The translations under genes were made by a program, and so were the position numbers. A stretch of DNA of 20,445 nt from UBA8687 sp964564655 (GTDB taxonomy: Bacteria > Nitrospinota > Nitrospinia > Nitrospinales > VA-1). This document shows positions 8,390 through 15,406 of this stretch, piece after piece. The notes below the pieces were generated by a model. It made no database searches. It saw only the letters and a list, made by a program, of their open reading frames with translations, and was not told the DNA's origin. The stretch lies in assembly GCA_964564655.1 (NCBI GenBank), contig CAZMBO010000026.1:1-20445 (forward strand), in the 5' to 3' direction. Numbering within the stretch: position 1 is the first letter of the stretch; every line of letters begins with the position of its first letter.

Positions 8390-8516
8390 ATCACTATCTC
8401 TCAATAAAAATTTTAGTTTTTTGGGGGGAATATTAAAGCGCACAAGACTACCACAAAATCCTACCTTTTTCTACCGCCAGCGTGGCGCTGAACACAATAG
8501 GTCTATTCCTTTTGGC

Positions 8517-10187
8517 CTACCCGTCGTGGTCGTCGAAGATATTTTTAGCGAGGCTTTTGCGTGCGGTGCGGGCTTCCTGGTCGGCGCGAGTAATACCGCC
8601 ATCGTAGTCGTTATAATCCACAAATTTCAGGACAGGCTCCATTTCCGGATGGCGTTCCAGATAAAGCTTTGCCATCATTTGTGTGGTCCGGCGGTATTTG
8701 GGATGCCCGGCTTTTTGGGTACGTAACTCAGCAAAATGACCCAATTCGCGCAGATTCATCCCCATATTCCAGCGAATGAAATGATTGAATAAGGTGGCAT
8801 ATTGCGCTTCCTGATGAAAACCTGCACGCTTTAAGTCACGGTGCAAGGATTCGGTGCGTTCAAAACACTCCTGCACTTTTTCAGCCATACCTATTTCTGT
8901 AATTTCTTCTGGAACGGAATACCCCAACTCAACTCCAAGATCTTGCCTCTGCTGTGTTAACATTCTATGCCTTTGTAAATCGCGGTACTCAGCAAACCCT
9001 GCTAAGATATCGAATTGAATAGGGTAACCATATTCCAAAGCTCGACCGGGCTTATCTCGCTTACTTTTTCGTGAACCAATATAGGCCTCAAAAATTTGTA
9101 TTTTCCTTTCATCGGGCAATTGCCGAATAACGTTTCTTATTTGTTGGGAAGAATGCTTCACATAAGGAAAAATCATATTTGCCAACAAATTTATCTGCTG
9201 ATCCTCTGCTGCATCTTCCAACAAAATTACTTCTGCAGTAGATTCGATGGGAAGCAATTCAAACAACTCCCTACATAACGAGCGCATGGCATTGTGGTTT
9301 TCTGCTGTGTAGGAATTCCGGTCCGCACGTTTTATGAAGGTAGGAATTTGCGTGTTTAAGGCTTTGCGAATCGATTCGGCGAGTTGATTGGCTTCAGACA
9401 AATTACTCGTCATTAATTTACTAATCAGTCCTGAATAAAATCTACCGTTTCCAACCAACCCAACATTTGCCTGGGTACATGCAGGGAGGATACAGCGAAT
9501 TACATCACACGCTGCACTTCGAATGGTAAAACTATAGGCAATTCGATGCGCTTTAATTTCATTTTCGTCCTTTAGTTTCGACAGCCCTGCCTTTTGGATT
9601 TGACCGTTTCGTTCGACCTCGATTTCAAACGTTTCTTTTGTTAAACGCTTGCGAAATAGGTCCTGCATAGGTTCGACCATTCCTGCATACGTTTCAAAAA
9701 GAAAATCCATATTGCTTATAAACTTCTCACCCAACTCCGATGCACGAATATTATCCGGGCAAACGTATCTCCAGCGTCCATTCTTTTTTGCATCATAAAG
9801 GACATATCGGGTTGACTCCTCAATAGGGGAACCACCGATACGGCAGTCTTCTATAACCTTTGTCATCAAGTTGGAAATTTCTTCTATACATAAAGGGGCT
9901 ACCGCTAGCTCCGCAACTGATTCGTCGCCATACTTATTTACAACTCGGTCAATCATCTGTGAACCTTTTACATCATTTGGAGTGCCATCAGGGTTCAAAA
10001 ATTCCCGCACTACCGTTTCTTTGAATCCAGTAGGAGCGCGGCTGTAACGGGCCAAGGCTCCGCCAATCACTTCCGGATTAAAGTTTTCAAGTGTAAACAC
10101 ATTGGCATCGACATCAGAAAGATAAGGTTTTAACAACCCGCGCTCCTGGTCGGTGAGCTCATCAGAACGTTTTGGTTTATCGCTCAT
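8517..10187 (-). CDS. Double-domain ThyX-like (FAD-dependent thymidylate synthase family) protein
   Basis: ThyX enzymes make dTMP from dUMP using methylene-tetrahydrofolate, FAD and NADPH. This 556-aa protein is about twice the usual ThyX length and seems to hold two ThyX-like halves. The N half has EESTRYV (123-129), like the second part of the ThyX motif RHR-x7-S-x-R-Y, but DCR (114-116) where RHR is expected, followed later by RCILPACTQANVGLVGNGR (231-249). The C half has RHR (406-408) but Asp416 at the position of the substrate-binding serine. It also keeps MNLRELGHFAELR (477-489), matching the ThyX N-x-R...HF-x-x-LR segment. The folate and nucleotide chemistry is therefore not certain. 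The start lacks a Shine-Dalgarno sequence. The SUMF1-like gene ends 8 bases upstream; pntA lies 127 bases downstream. Confidence 0.85.
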   Translation of the reverse strand: MSDKPKRSDELTDQERGLLKPYLSDVDANVFTLENFNPEVIGGALARYSRAPTGFKETVVREFLNPDGTPNDVKGSQMIDRVVNKYGDESVAELAVAPLCIEEISNLMTKVIEDCRIGGSPIEESTRYVLYDAKKNGRWRYVCPDNIRASELGEKFISNMDFLFETYAGMVEPMQDLFRKRLTKETFEIEVERNGQIQKAGLSKLKDENEIKAHRIAYSFTIRSAACDVIRCILPACTQANVGLVGNGRFYSGLISKLMTSNLSEANQLAESIRKALNTQIPTFIKRADRNSYTAENHNAMRSLCRELFELLPIESTAEVILLEDAAEDQQINLLANMIFPYVKHSSQQIRNVIRQLPDERKIQIFEAYIGSRKSKRDKPGRALEYGYPIQFDILAGFAEYRDLQRHRMLTQQRQDLGVELGYSVPEEITEIGMAEKVQECFERTESLHRDLKRAGFHQEAQYATLFNHFIRWNMGMNLRELGHFAELRTQKAGHPKYRRTTQMMAKLYLERHPEMEPVLKFVDYNDYDGGITRADQEARTARKSLAKNIFDDHDG

Positions 10188-10195
10188 ATATTTTT

Positions 10196-11128
10196 TTATT
10201 TAGGGCCTTCATTTGAATCTTTGGCACAACGAAAACCTGTGTCATTGAAGCGCACATCTGGTTGGCTCCATCTGCGGAACGCACTACGAAGAGAGTCAGG
10301 AAAGTTTACCCAGGAGCCTCCGCGAAGAACTTTGAATTTTCCTTTTTGAGGTCCTGCAGGATTCTTTTGTTTGCCCTTACGGTAATAGGTTCGGCTATAC
10401 CAATCATTTACCCACTCCCAAACATTTCCTGCCATATCATGAAGCCCATAAATAGAAGTACCTCTAGGGTAACTGCCAACAGTGGTCATCGTGCCGATAC
10501 CCTGCCATTTTTTATTATAGGTCGCACGTCCTTTAGGAGAACCGTTCCCCCAAGGGTAAATATAACCACTTGGACCTCTTGCAGCTTTTTCCCATTCTGC
10601 TTCTGTTGGCAATCTTTTCCCCTTCCACTCACAATAGGCCACAGCATCATACCAGTTAACCTGAGTAACAGGCTGATTTCGTATCAGCGAGGAAAACGAC
10701 TCGCCTTTCCATAAATTTCCTTCCCAACAAGAATCCGTTGTACAGGTATCATCCAAAGCTGGCCGATGACCCGTAGCTTTCACAAACTTAAGATATTGAG
10801 CGTTTGTGGTCTCATAAATATCTATCCAATAGCTTTTTACAGTAATCAATTTTAAAGGGAACTCATCAGAAAACCACCAAAGTTGACAAGCTCGGTCGTA
10901 TTTACGGCACATTTTTAGTGCGGCCTGGTTTTCTTTAAAACTAGATCCGCGTAAAAATTTTCCTCCTTTTATCCAAGCCATGTCTGCAAACTTTTCAACT
11001 GCCGATTTTTTATTTCTCTGTTCAACAGTCTGGGGAAATGCTTCAGACACAAAAAAACCACCATTAAATAACATGAACAAAAAACAAAAAGCTGAAAGGC
11101 TTCGATTGAGTGAAGGGATAATAAACAA
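10196..11128 (-). CDS. Secreted SUMF1/FGE-fold (formylglycine-generating-enzyme-like) protein without the catalytic cysteines
   Basis: A 310-aa protein with a signal peptide (R9, hydrophobic to about 27, cleavage probably after VSEA at 30) and then an FGE-sulfatase domain (about 50-303). Hallmarks: WIKGGKFLRGS, YWIDIYETTNAQYLKF, QPVTQVNWYDAVAYCEWKGK, RLPTEAEWEKAARG, YPWGN, GLHDMAGNVWEWVNDWY, LRGGSW and DTGFRCAK. In true formylglycine-generating enzymes GGSW/Y is followed by two copper-binding cysteines; here those positions are Asn275 and Leu280. It is therefore unlikely to make formylglycine and is better seen as a binding or structural relative. The start is a TTG at 11128 chosen because it supplies a complete signal peptide; an in-frame stop lies just upstream. 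An internal ATG at 11074 would cut the signal peptide. The thyX-like gene follows after 8 bases. Confidence 0.88.
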   Translation of the reverse strand: MFIIPSLNRSLSAFCFLFMLFNGGFFVSEAFPQTVEQRNKKSAVEKFADMAWIKGGKFLRGSSFKENQAALKMCRKYDRACQLWWFSDEFPLKLITVKSYWIDIYETTNAQYLKFVKATGHRPALDDTCTTDSCWEGNLWKGESFSSLIRNQPVTQVNWYDAVAYCEWKGKRLPTEAEWEKAARGPSGYIYPWGNGSPKGRATYNKKWQGIGTMTTVGSYPRGTSIYGLHDMAGNVWEWVNDWYSRTYYRKGKQKNPAGPQKGKFKVLRGGSWVNFPDSLRSAFRRWSQPDVRFNDTGFRCAKDSNEGPK

Positions 11129-11151
11129 AGGCTTAAATAGAGTCCAACAAT

Positions 11152-11694
11152 TTACCGACTTTCTTTAGTTTGTGACGAGAAGCGGGTCATTTCTTTTCCG
11201 TGAATATAAAATAAAGACAGGCCTAAAACCATATTGATGGTATACAGCCATGTCAATTGGCTATGATAACGGTCAAACTGAATCTGTAGTTTCTGGTCTG
11301 CAGGATTGGCTTTCTTAAGCTGATCCATAGCATGCATTTCCGGACGCAATCCGCTTCCGATATAAATAGCAAGAATCACCATGACGGCCAAAAACACTTC
11401 GCGTGTGTAGCGAAGTTTCGTCACCACCTGAGGTTCGTACCCAATCGCACTGTACTTTTTAATTAGGAATTTGACAACTTCGGCGAGAACCATAATCGTC
11501 ACACAGGTATAAATGATGTTAATGTTGAAAACATCCATAATTTTATTCATGATTGTGCTGGCTACCAATTTCTGATCTTGCAGATTCACACGAACCATGA
11601 TCTCCACTAGAATACCGAGTAGGAACATACCCGCCACCCAAAGGCTGAGGGAAAATAAATATAACCAGTTCGAAATAAAAACTAAACGTTTCAT
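11152..11694 (-). CDS. DUF4149 / TMEM205-like four-helix membrane protein
   Basis: A 180-aa protein with four predicted membrane segments (about residues 8-32, 58-78, 98-117 and 148-165). The N-terminal LWVAGMFLLGILV, the LRPEMHAMD stretch after helix 3, and the later F-D-R-Y-H-S-Q-L segment before helix 4 fit the DUF4149/TMEM205 family, whose role is not established. I start it at the ATG at 11694, which has an AAGGT ribosome-like site and leads straight into helix 1; the longer frame from 11772 would add 26 non-family residues and overlap the upstream gene. The SUMF1-like gene begins 23 bases downstream, suggesting one operon. Confidence 0.75.
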   Translation of the reverse strand: MKRLVFISNWLYLFSLSLWVAGMFLLGILVEIMVRVNLQDQKLVASTIMNKIMDVFNINIIYTCVTIMVLAEVVKFLIKKYSAIGYEPQVVTKLRYTREVFLAVMVILAIYIGSGLRPEMHAMDQLKKANPADQKLQIQFDRYHSQLTWLYTINMVLGLSLFYIHGKEMTRFSSQTKESR

Positions 11695-11752
11695 AAATAC
11701 CTTAAATGGACAATTTAAAAGGTGAATATAATAACTACCGGGTGCGGCACTG

Positions 11753-12055
11753 TTAGTGGCCTCCGGATACACGTTTTCGTAAGGATTTGAAGCTTTCCTT
11801 AATTTCCTTTTCTTCTCGCTCTCGAGCTTTTATTACATCGTCTCGGTCACCACCGAACCAAGTTTTAACAGTTGTTCCCACCCTTTCTCTATTTACCGTA
11901 TTGAGAATGGACAAATAAATAATCCCGTAAAAAACTGCGAAGCCATAAAGAATGTAAGGGATAAGGGATCGCAGGCGCTGCTTCTCTTTTAGCGAACGAT
12001 GATCCCAAAGTTTATACCATAAGCCTTTTCTCTTATCCTCCTTATTCTCATCCAT
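11753..12055 (-). CDS. Hypothetical 100-aa single-pass membrane protein
   Basis: Not recognised. The protein has a charged, lysine/arginine-rich N-terminus (about 1-30), one hydrophobic segment (about 32-52, LIPYILYGFAVFYGIIYLSI) and a highly charged C-terminal half with a run of Glu/Lys/Arg (about 70-95) likely to be helical. The positive charge before the helix suggests an N-in orientation. It is first in the minus-strand series, 58 bases before the DUF4149 gene, with a plausible promoter at 12126-12154. Confidence 0.6.
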   Translation of the reverse strand: MDENKEDKRKGLWYKLWDHRSLKEKQRLRSLIPYILYGFAVFYGIIYLSILNTVNRERVGTTVKTWFGGDRDDVIKAREREEKEIKESFKSLRKRVSGGH

Positions 12056-12125
12056 AATGATTTTTAGAAAGTGCCCTTAAATACATACATATAAAAACCT
12101 TTTTCAGAGGCCCAATAGAAATTCG

Positions 12126-12154
12126 ATCATAGCAGAATCATAAAATCGAAACAA
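12126..12154 (-). promoter_or_regulatory. Predicted sigma70-type promoter for the minus-strand series
   Basis: On the minus strand TTGTTT (12149-12154), a 17-base spacer and TATGAT (12126-12131; 5 of 6 matches to TATAAT) point toward the 100-aa gene starting at 12055. The -35 is weak beyond TTG. The interval 12056-12348 between this gene and the canonical aroA start holds this site and nothing else I can support. Confidence 0.45.
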
Positions 12155-12348
12155 CTGGACCTCGCCTAGTAGGGATAAGTAGAACGTTTAGAAGAAACGG
12201 TGACCATCAAGCTCTTGCATAAGGTTAATAAAATCCTGTTCCGATGCCAGATAATTTTATGCGGAAAAAAGGAATTAACCTATCTCCACAAGCCGTTGGC
12301 CTGTTGTGGTATATTTCTAATTTTAAAACCTTTGAAAAGAATGAAACT

Positions 12349-12403
12349 TTGATAGAAATCACACCTGTAGAGAAAGTAAGCGGCATTATAAAAGTACCTG
12401 GTT
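12349..12403. repeat. 55-bp exact direct repeat, left copy (assembly overlap)
   Basis: Identical to 12504-12558 and abutting the N run. It encodes the first 18 residues of AroA in the same way as the right copy. Confidence 0.9.
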
Positions 12404-12503
12404 NNNNNNNNNNNNNNNNNNNNNNNNNNNNNNNNNNNNNNNNNNNNNNNNNNNNNNNNNNNNNNNNNNNNNNNNNNNNNNNNNNNNNNNNNNNNNNNNN
12501 NNN
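12404..12503. other. Assembly gap of 100 N at the start of aroA
   Basis: Exactly 100 N between two identical 55-bp flanks, the same pattern as the gap at 5024-5123. The true insert is probably zero. Confidence 0.97.
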
Positions 12504-12558
12504 TTGATAGAAATCACACCTGTAGAGAAAGTAAGCGGCATTATAAAAGTACCTGGTT
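12504..12558. repeat. 55-bp exact direct repeat, right copy (assembly overlap)
   Basis: Identical to 12349-12403; it is the first 55 bases of the intact aroA frame. Confidence 0.9.
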
Positions 12559-13772
12559 CCAAAAGTTATACCAATCGTGCTTTATTGATCGCAGCTTTGG
12601 CAGACGGCGTCAGCCGACTTGAAAAACCGCTGGTGAGCGATGACACTAAATTCATGATACAGGCTTTGAATGGATTCGGCATTCAGGTTGAGGAAGAACC
12701 TAATACTTTTATAGTTTCTGGGAAAGGAGGAAAGCTGATTGTCCCCACTGAGGATATTTTTGTTGGCAATGCCGGAACCACCATGCGCTTTCTCACAACC
12801 TTTTCAGCCTTGGTAAAAGGAAAGGTCCGATTAGACGGTGATGGGCGCATGCGAGAACGTCCACTTGCCGACCTACTTGAGTGTCTGAAACAAATGGGTG
12901 TTAGAGCCATTTCCACCTACCATAACGGTTGTCCACCTATAGATATAGAAGGTGAAGGTGTTCCCGGAGGAACAGTAAAACTAGCCGGCGATAAAAGCAG
13001 CCAATATCTCACTTCACTCCTTTTGTCGGCGCCTTATTTTCAAAACGAAACAAATATCCTTATCCAAGGTGACCTTACGTCCAAATCTTATGCAGATATA
13101 ACTTTAGACATCATGAAAACTTTTGGAATACAGGTAGAAAATGACAACTATAAGAAGTTTAGCGTTCAAGCGAACCAAATTTATAAGGCACAAGCCTACC
13201 AAGTTGAAGGGGATTGGTCGAGTGCCTCTTATTTTCTTGCTGCTGCAGCAATCACAGGGGGTAACATAACCCTTACTGGGGTTAACCCGGCTAGTATTCA
13301 GGGGGATGCACAATTCCCCGATGTGCTGGAAAAGATGGGTTGCAAAGTAAAAAAATCAGCCGATTCTCTGCAACTTCAAGGCGATTCCTTGAGAGGAATC
13401 ACAATCAATATGAATAACATGCCAGACACTGTACAAACGCTCGCGGTGATAGCTTTGTTTGCAAAAGGTAAAACAGTGATAGAAGGCATCGGAAACCTTA
13501 GAATAAAGGAAACCAACCGCATCGAAGCTTTAGCAAATGAACTGGGACGACTAGGAGCAGAAATTGAAACCGGAGAGGATTTTCTAATTATACGACCTTC
13601 TGAATACCAGGGTGCAGAAATTGAAACTTACAACGACCATAGAATGGCAATGAGTTTTGCCATAGCGGGATTAGTTGTTCCAGGAGTGAAAATTAAAAAC
13701 CCTAAATGCGTTGAGAAATCGTTTCCTGATTTTTTCACCCACTGGCCGCCTAGCAACGTCAAAAAAGATTGA
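12504..13772 (+). CDS. aroA: 3-phosphoshikimate 1-carboxyvinyltransferase (EPSP synthase)
   Basis: EPSP synthase joins shikimate-3-phosphate and phosphoenolpyruvate in the sixth step of the shikimate pathway. Motifs: PGSKSYTNRALL near the N-terminus, GNAGTTMRFL (PEP site), DGRMRERPLADLL, KSSQYLTSLLL, GDWSSASYFLAAAA, RIKETNRIEALA and TYNDHRMAMSFAIAG. At 422 aa from a TTG start it has the normal family length, and the first residues (IEITPVEKVSGIIKVPG) match where family members begin. The gene start lies on a 55-bp repeat beside a gap. If the gap is collapsed, the frame is open further upstream to an ATG at 12244, which would add 35 residues not expected for the family, so the true start is uncertain. 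bioB follows after 107 bases. Confidence 0.94.
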   Translation: MIEITPVEKVSGIIKVPGSKSYTNRALLIAALADGVSRLEKPLVSDDTKFMIQALNGFGIQVEEEPNTFIVSGKGGKLIVPTEDIFVGNAGTTMRFLTTFSALVKGKVRLDGDGRMRERPLADLLECLKQMGVRAISTYHNGCPPIDIEGEGVPGGTVKLAGDKSSQYLTSLLLSAPYFQNETNILIQGDLTSKSYADITLDIMKTFGIQVENDNYKKFSVQANQIYKAQAYQVEGDWSSASYFLAAAAITGGNITLTGVNPASIQGDAQFPDVLEKMGCKVKKSADSLQLQGDSLRGITINMNNMPDTVQTLAVIALFAKGKTVIEGIGNLRIKETNRIEALANELGRLGAEIETGEDFLIIRPSEYQGAEIETYNDHRMAMSFAIAGLVVPGVKIKNPKCVEKSFPDFFTHWPPSNVKKD

Positions 13773-13851
13773 ATTGGACAATCATTAAATCACGATGTTG
13801 GTGAAATTATTGAGTTATGAATAAAGAAGTTTTATGATAGGGCATCAACTT

Positions 13852-13857
13852 TATAAT
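13852..13857 (+). promoter_or_regulatory. Possible -10 box upstream of bioB
   Basis: A perfect TATAAT lies 22 bases before the bioB ATG, but no convincing -35 is found at 16-18 bases and the implied leader would be only about 16 bases. No BirA-type operator palindrome is visible. Confidence 0.25.
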
Positions 13858-13879
13858 AGTTTGGAGAACTTAAACTGAA

Positions 13880-14878
13880 ATGCGAAAAGAATTGATTGAC
13901 GGCATGATAGAAATAGCTCTTAAAGGGCAATCAATTTCCAGTGATAAGGCTTTGCAACTGGAATCCTTCACCCATGAAGAGCTGGATTATCTTTTTATAG
14001 GTACCGATCGCATTCGCGACAAATTCAAGGGTGAAGATGTAAAAATTTGTTCAATTGTTAATGCTAAGTCTGGACGTTGCGTTGAAGACTGTTCCTTTTG
14101 CGCTCAATCGAGCTCATTTCAAACTGATGCCCCGGAAACTGAGCTGATGAGTGTCGAGGAAATGGTAGCTGCTGCTAAAGAAGCGGAGGCATTTGGTGCC
14201 AATGAATTCTCCATTGTAGCTTCTGGAACTAAAATGGATGATCGAAAAGAACTGGATAGAGTTATCGAAGCGGTGCGCCGAATTAAAACTGAAACCACAC
14301 TAGAAACCTGCTGTTCATTAGGACTAATGGAACTCGACGACCTAAAAGAGTTAAAAGCCGCCGGGCTGGACCGTTGCCATCACAACCTTGAAACTGCCGC
14401 CAGTTTTTTCAATAAGATTGTGACCACTCATACCTATGAAGATGAAGTAAAAGCGATACAAAATGCTAAAGAAGCAGGGCTACAGGTTTGTGTCGGTGGA
14501 ATTTTTGGAATGGGGGAAACTTTCGCTCAAAGGGTAGAGCTCGCATTTGCTATTCGAGAATTAGGCACCCAATCTCTTCCTATCAACTTCTTAAAACCCA
14601 TAGATGGTACCGGGTTGGACCATTTAGAAACAATCGAATACTACGATGCTCTTAAAACCATTGCCCTGCTCCGACTGGTTCTGCCGAAGATAGACTTGTT
14701 TGTATGCGGGGGTAGAGAAGAGGTAATGACAGACAAACAGGAACACTTATTCTCTGCCGGGGCAAACGGGATCTTAGGTGGCAATTACCTAACAACAAAA
14801 GGCCAAGACCCAAAAAGAGATATTGAAATGATCCACAGTTTGGGTCTTCGACCTATAGCAAGTATTACGCAGGACTGA
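13880..14878 (+). CDS. bioB: Biotin synthase
   Basis: A radical-SAM enzyme that inserts sulfur into dethiobiotin, the last step of biotin synthesis. The SAM-cluster motif CxxxCxxC is C67-VED-C71-SF-C74 followed by AQSS, as in the family. Further marks are NEFSIVASG, LETCCSLG, AGLDRCHHNLETA, GLQVCVGGIFGMGE, LPINFLKPIDGTGL and the C-terminal FSAGANGILGGNYLTT with GQDPKRD. At 332 aa it has normal length. A GGAG lies 13 bases before the ATG, a rather long spacing. No other biotin gene is present in the window; the neighbours are aroA and, convergent, a ferredoxin that is not known to be a BioB partner. Confidence 0.97.
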   Translation: MRKELIDGMIEIALKGQSISSDKALQLESFTHEELDYLFIGTDRIRDKFKGEDVKICSIVNAKSGRCVEDCSFCAQSSSFQTDAPETELMSVEEMVAAAKEAEAFGANEFSIVASGTKMDDRKELDRVIEAVRRIKTETTLETCCSLGLMELDDLKELKAAGLDRCHHNLETAASFFNKIVTTHTYEDEVKAIQNAKEAGLQVCVGGIFGMGETFAQRVELAFAIRELGTQSLPINFLKPIDGTGLDHLETIEYYDALKTIALLRLVLPKIDLFVCGGREEVMTDKQEHLFSAGANGILGGNYLTTKGQDPKRDIEMIHSLGLRPIASITQD

Positions 14879-14917
14879 GCCAGTAAACGTCCTCAGGCTA
14901 GAAGTGGGTTATCTCGG

Positions 14918-14945
14918 AAAAAACACTGAGCTAACACCTTCAGTG
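14918..14945 (-). terminator. Rho-independent terminator after the ferredoxin gene
   Basis: On the minus strand CACTGA (14940-14945) pairs with TCAGTG (14924-14929) around a 10-base loop and is followed by six Ts (14918-14923). It lies about 48 bases past the ferredoxin stop. The plus-strand side lacks a T run, so it would act mainly on the minus strand. Confidence 0.7.
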
Positions 14946-14993
14946 GGATGGTTTAAAAGTTTATCGACCTCATTTTCTTCCGAGCCTGCTCTG

Positions 14994-15320
14994 TTAGCCC
15001 CAAAGTTCATCTGGGATTTCTAGCCGATCGACCTTTTTCCCCTGACTCACATGTTGATCTAGAATTTCATCAACATCTTCAGGTTGAACTTTTTGGTACC
15101 AGACTCCATCTGGATAAATGACCACTACCGGGCCCACTCCGCATGGCCCTATACAACCGGTGTTGGTAACGGTACATTTCCCGAACAAACCTTTTTGTTC
15201 GACGCCCATGGCTAGTTTTTCGAAAATTGCATTAGAACCGTTTTCACCACAAGACCCACGTGGGTGTCCTGGAGGGCGGCTATTGGTGCAAACTAAAATA
15301 TGATAACTTGGTTTCGGCAT
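14994..15320 (-). CDS. Thioredoxin-like [2Fe-2S] ferredoxin
   Basis: A 108-aa soluble electron carrier of the thioredoxin-fold [2Fe-2S] ferredoxin family (Aquifex Fd / Shethna type). The expected ligands are C11 (HILVCTN), C24 (RGSCGENG), C56 and C60 (NTGCIGPCGVGPVVVIYPDG). Their spacing of 13, 32 and 4 residues is that of the family; C49 is an additional cysteine. A GGAG ribosome site lies about 9 bases before the ATG at 15320. It stands alone: bioB converges on it, and the kinase gene diverges from it across 86 bases. On the minus strand a TATAAT (15364-15369) precedes the gene without a clear -35. Its redox partner cannot be deduced here. Confidence 0.92.
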   Translation of the reverse strand: MPKPSYHILVCTNSRPPGHPRGSCGENGSNAIFEKLAMGVEQKGLFGKCTVTNTGCIGPCGVGPVVVIYPDGVWYQKVQPEDVDEILDQHVSQGKKVDRLEIPDELWG

Positions 15321-15406
15321 TTAAAAATCTCCGCTTGATTGAATAAAAAAAATAGAATGCTACATTATACATTTAATAATTGGAACAACTATTTTTACAT
15401 ACACGC

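Noticed and set aside
8471..8490. Inverted repeat CGCCA-CGC-TGGCG between the ThyX-like gene and pntA as a terminator
   Set aside because: The stem is only 5 bp and is followed by GTAGAAAAAGG on the minus strand instead of a T run.
8322..8726. 134-codon plus-strand open frame spanning the pntA/thyX-like junction
   Set aside because: It overlaps the 5' end of pntA and the 3' end of the ThyX-like gene on the opposite strand; no motif supports it.
10262..10714. 150-codon plus-strand open frame
   Set aside because: Fully antisense to the SUMF1-like gene, which has clear family motifs; the translated product has no recognisable domain.
4969..12558. Pairs of 55-bp direct repeats as insertion-site duplications or att sites
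   Set aside because: Each pair abuts a 100-N gap exactly, the two pairs are unrelated in sequence, and both have the same 55-bp length, which fits contig overlap and not mobile-element footprints. No transposase or integrase is present.
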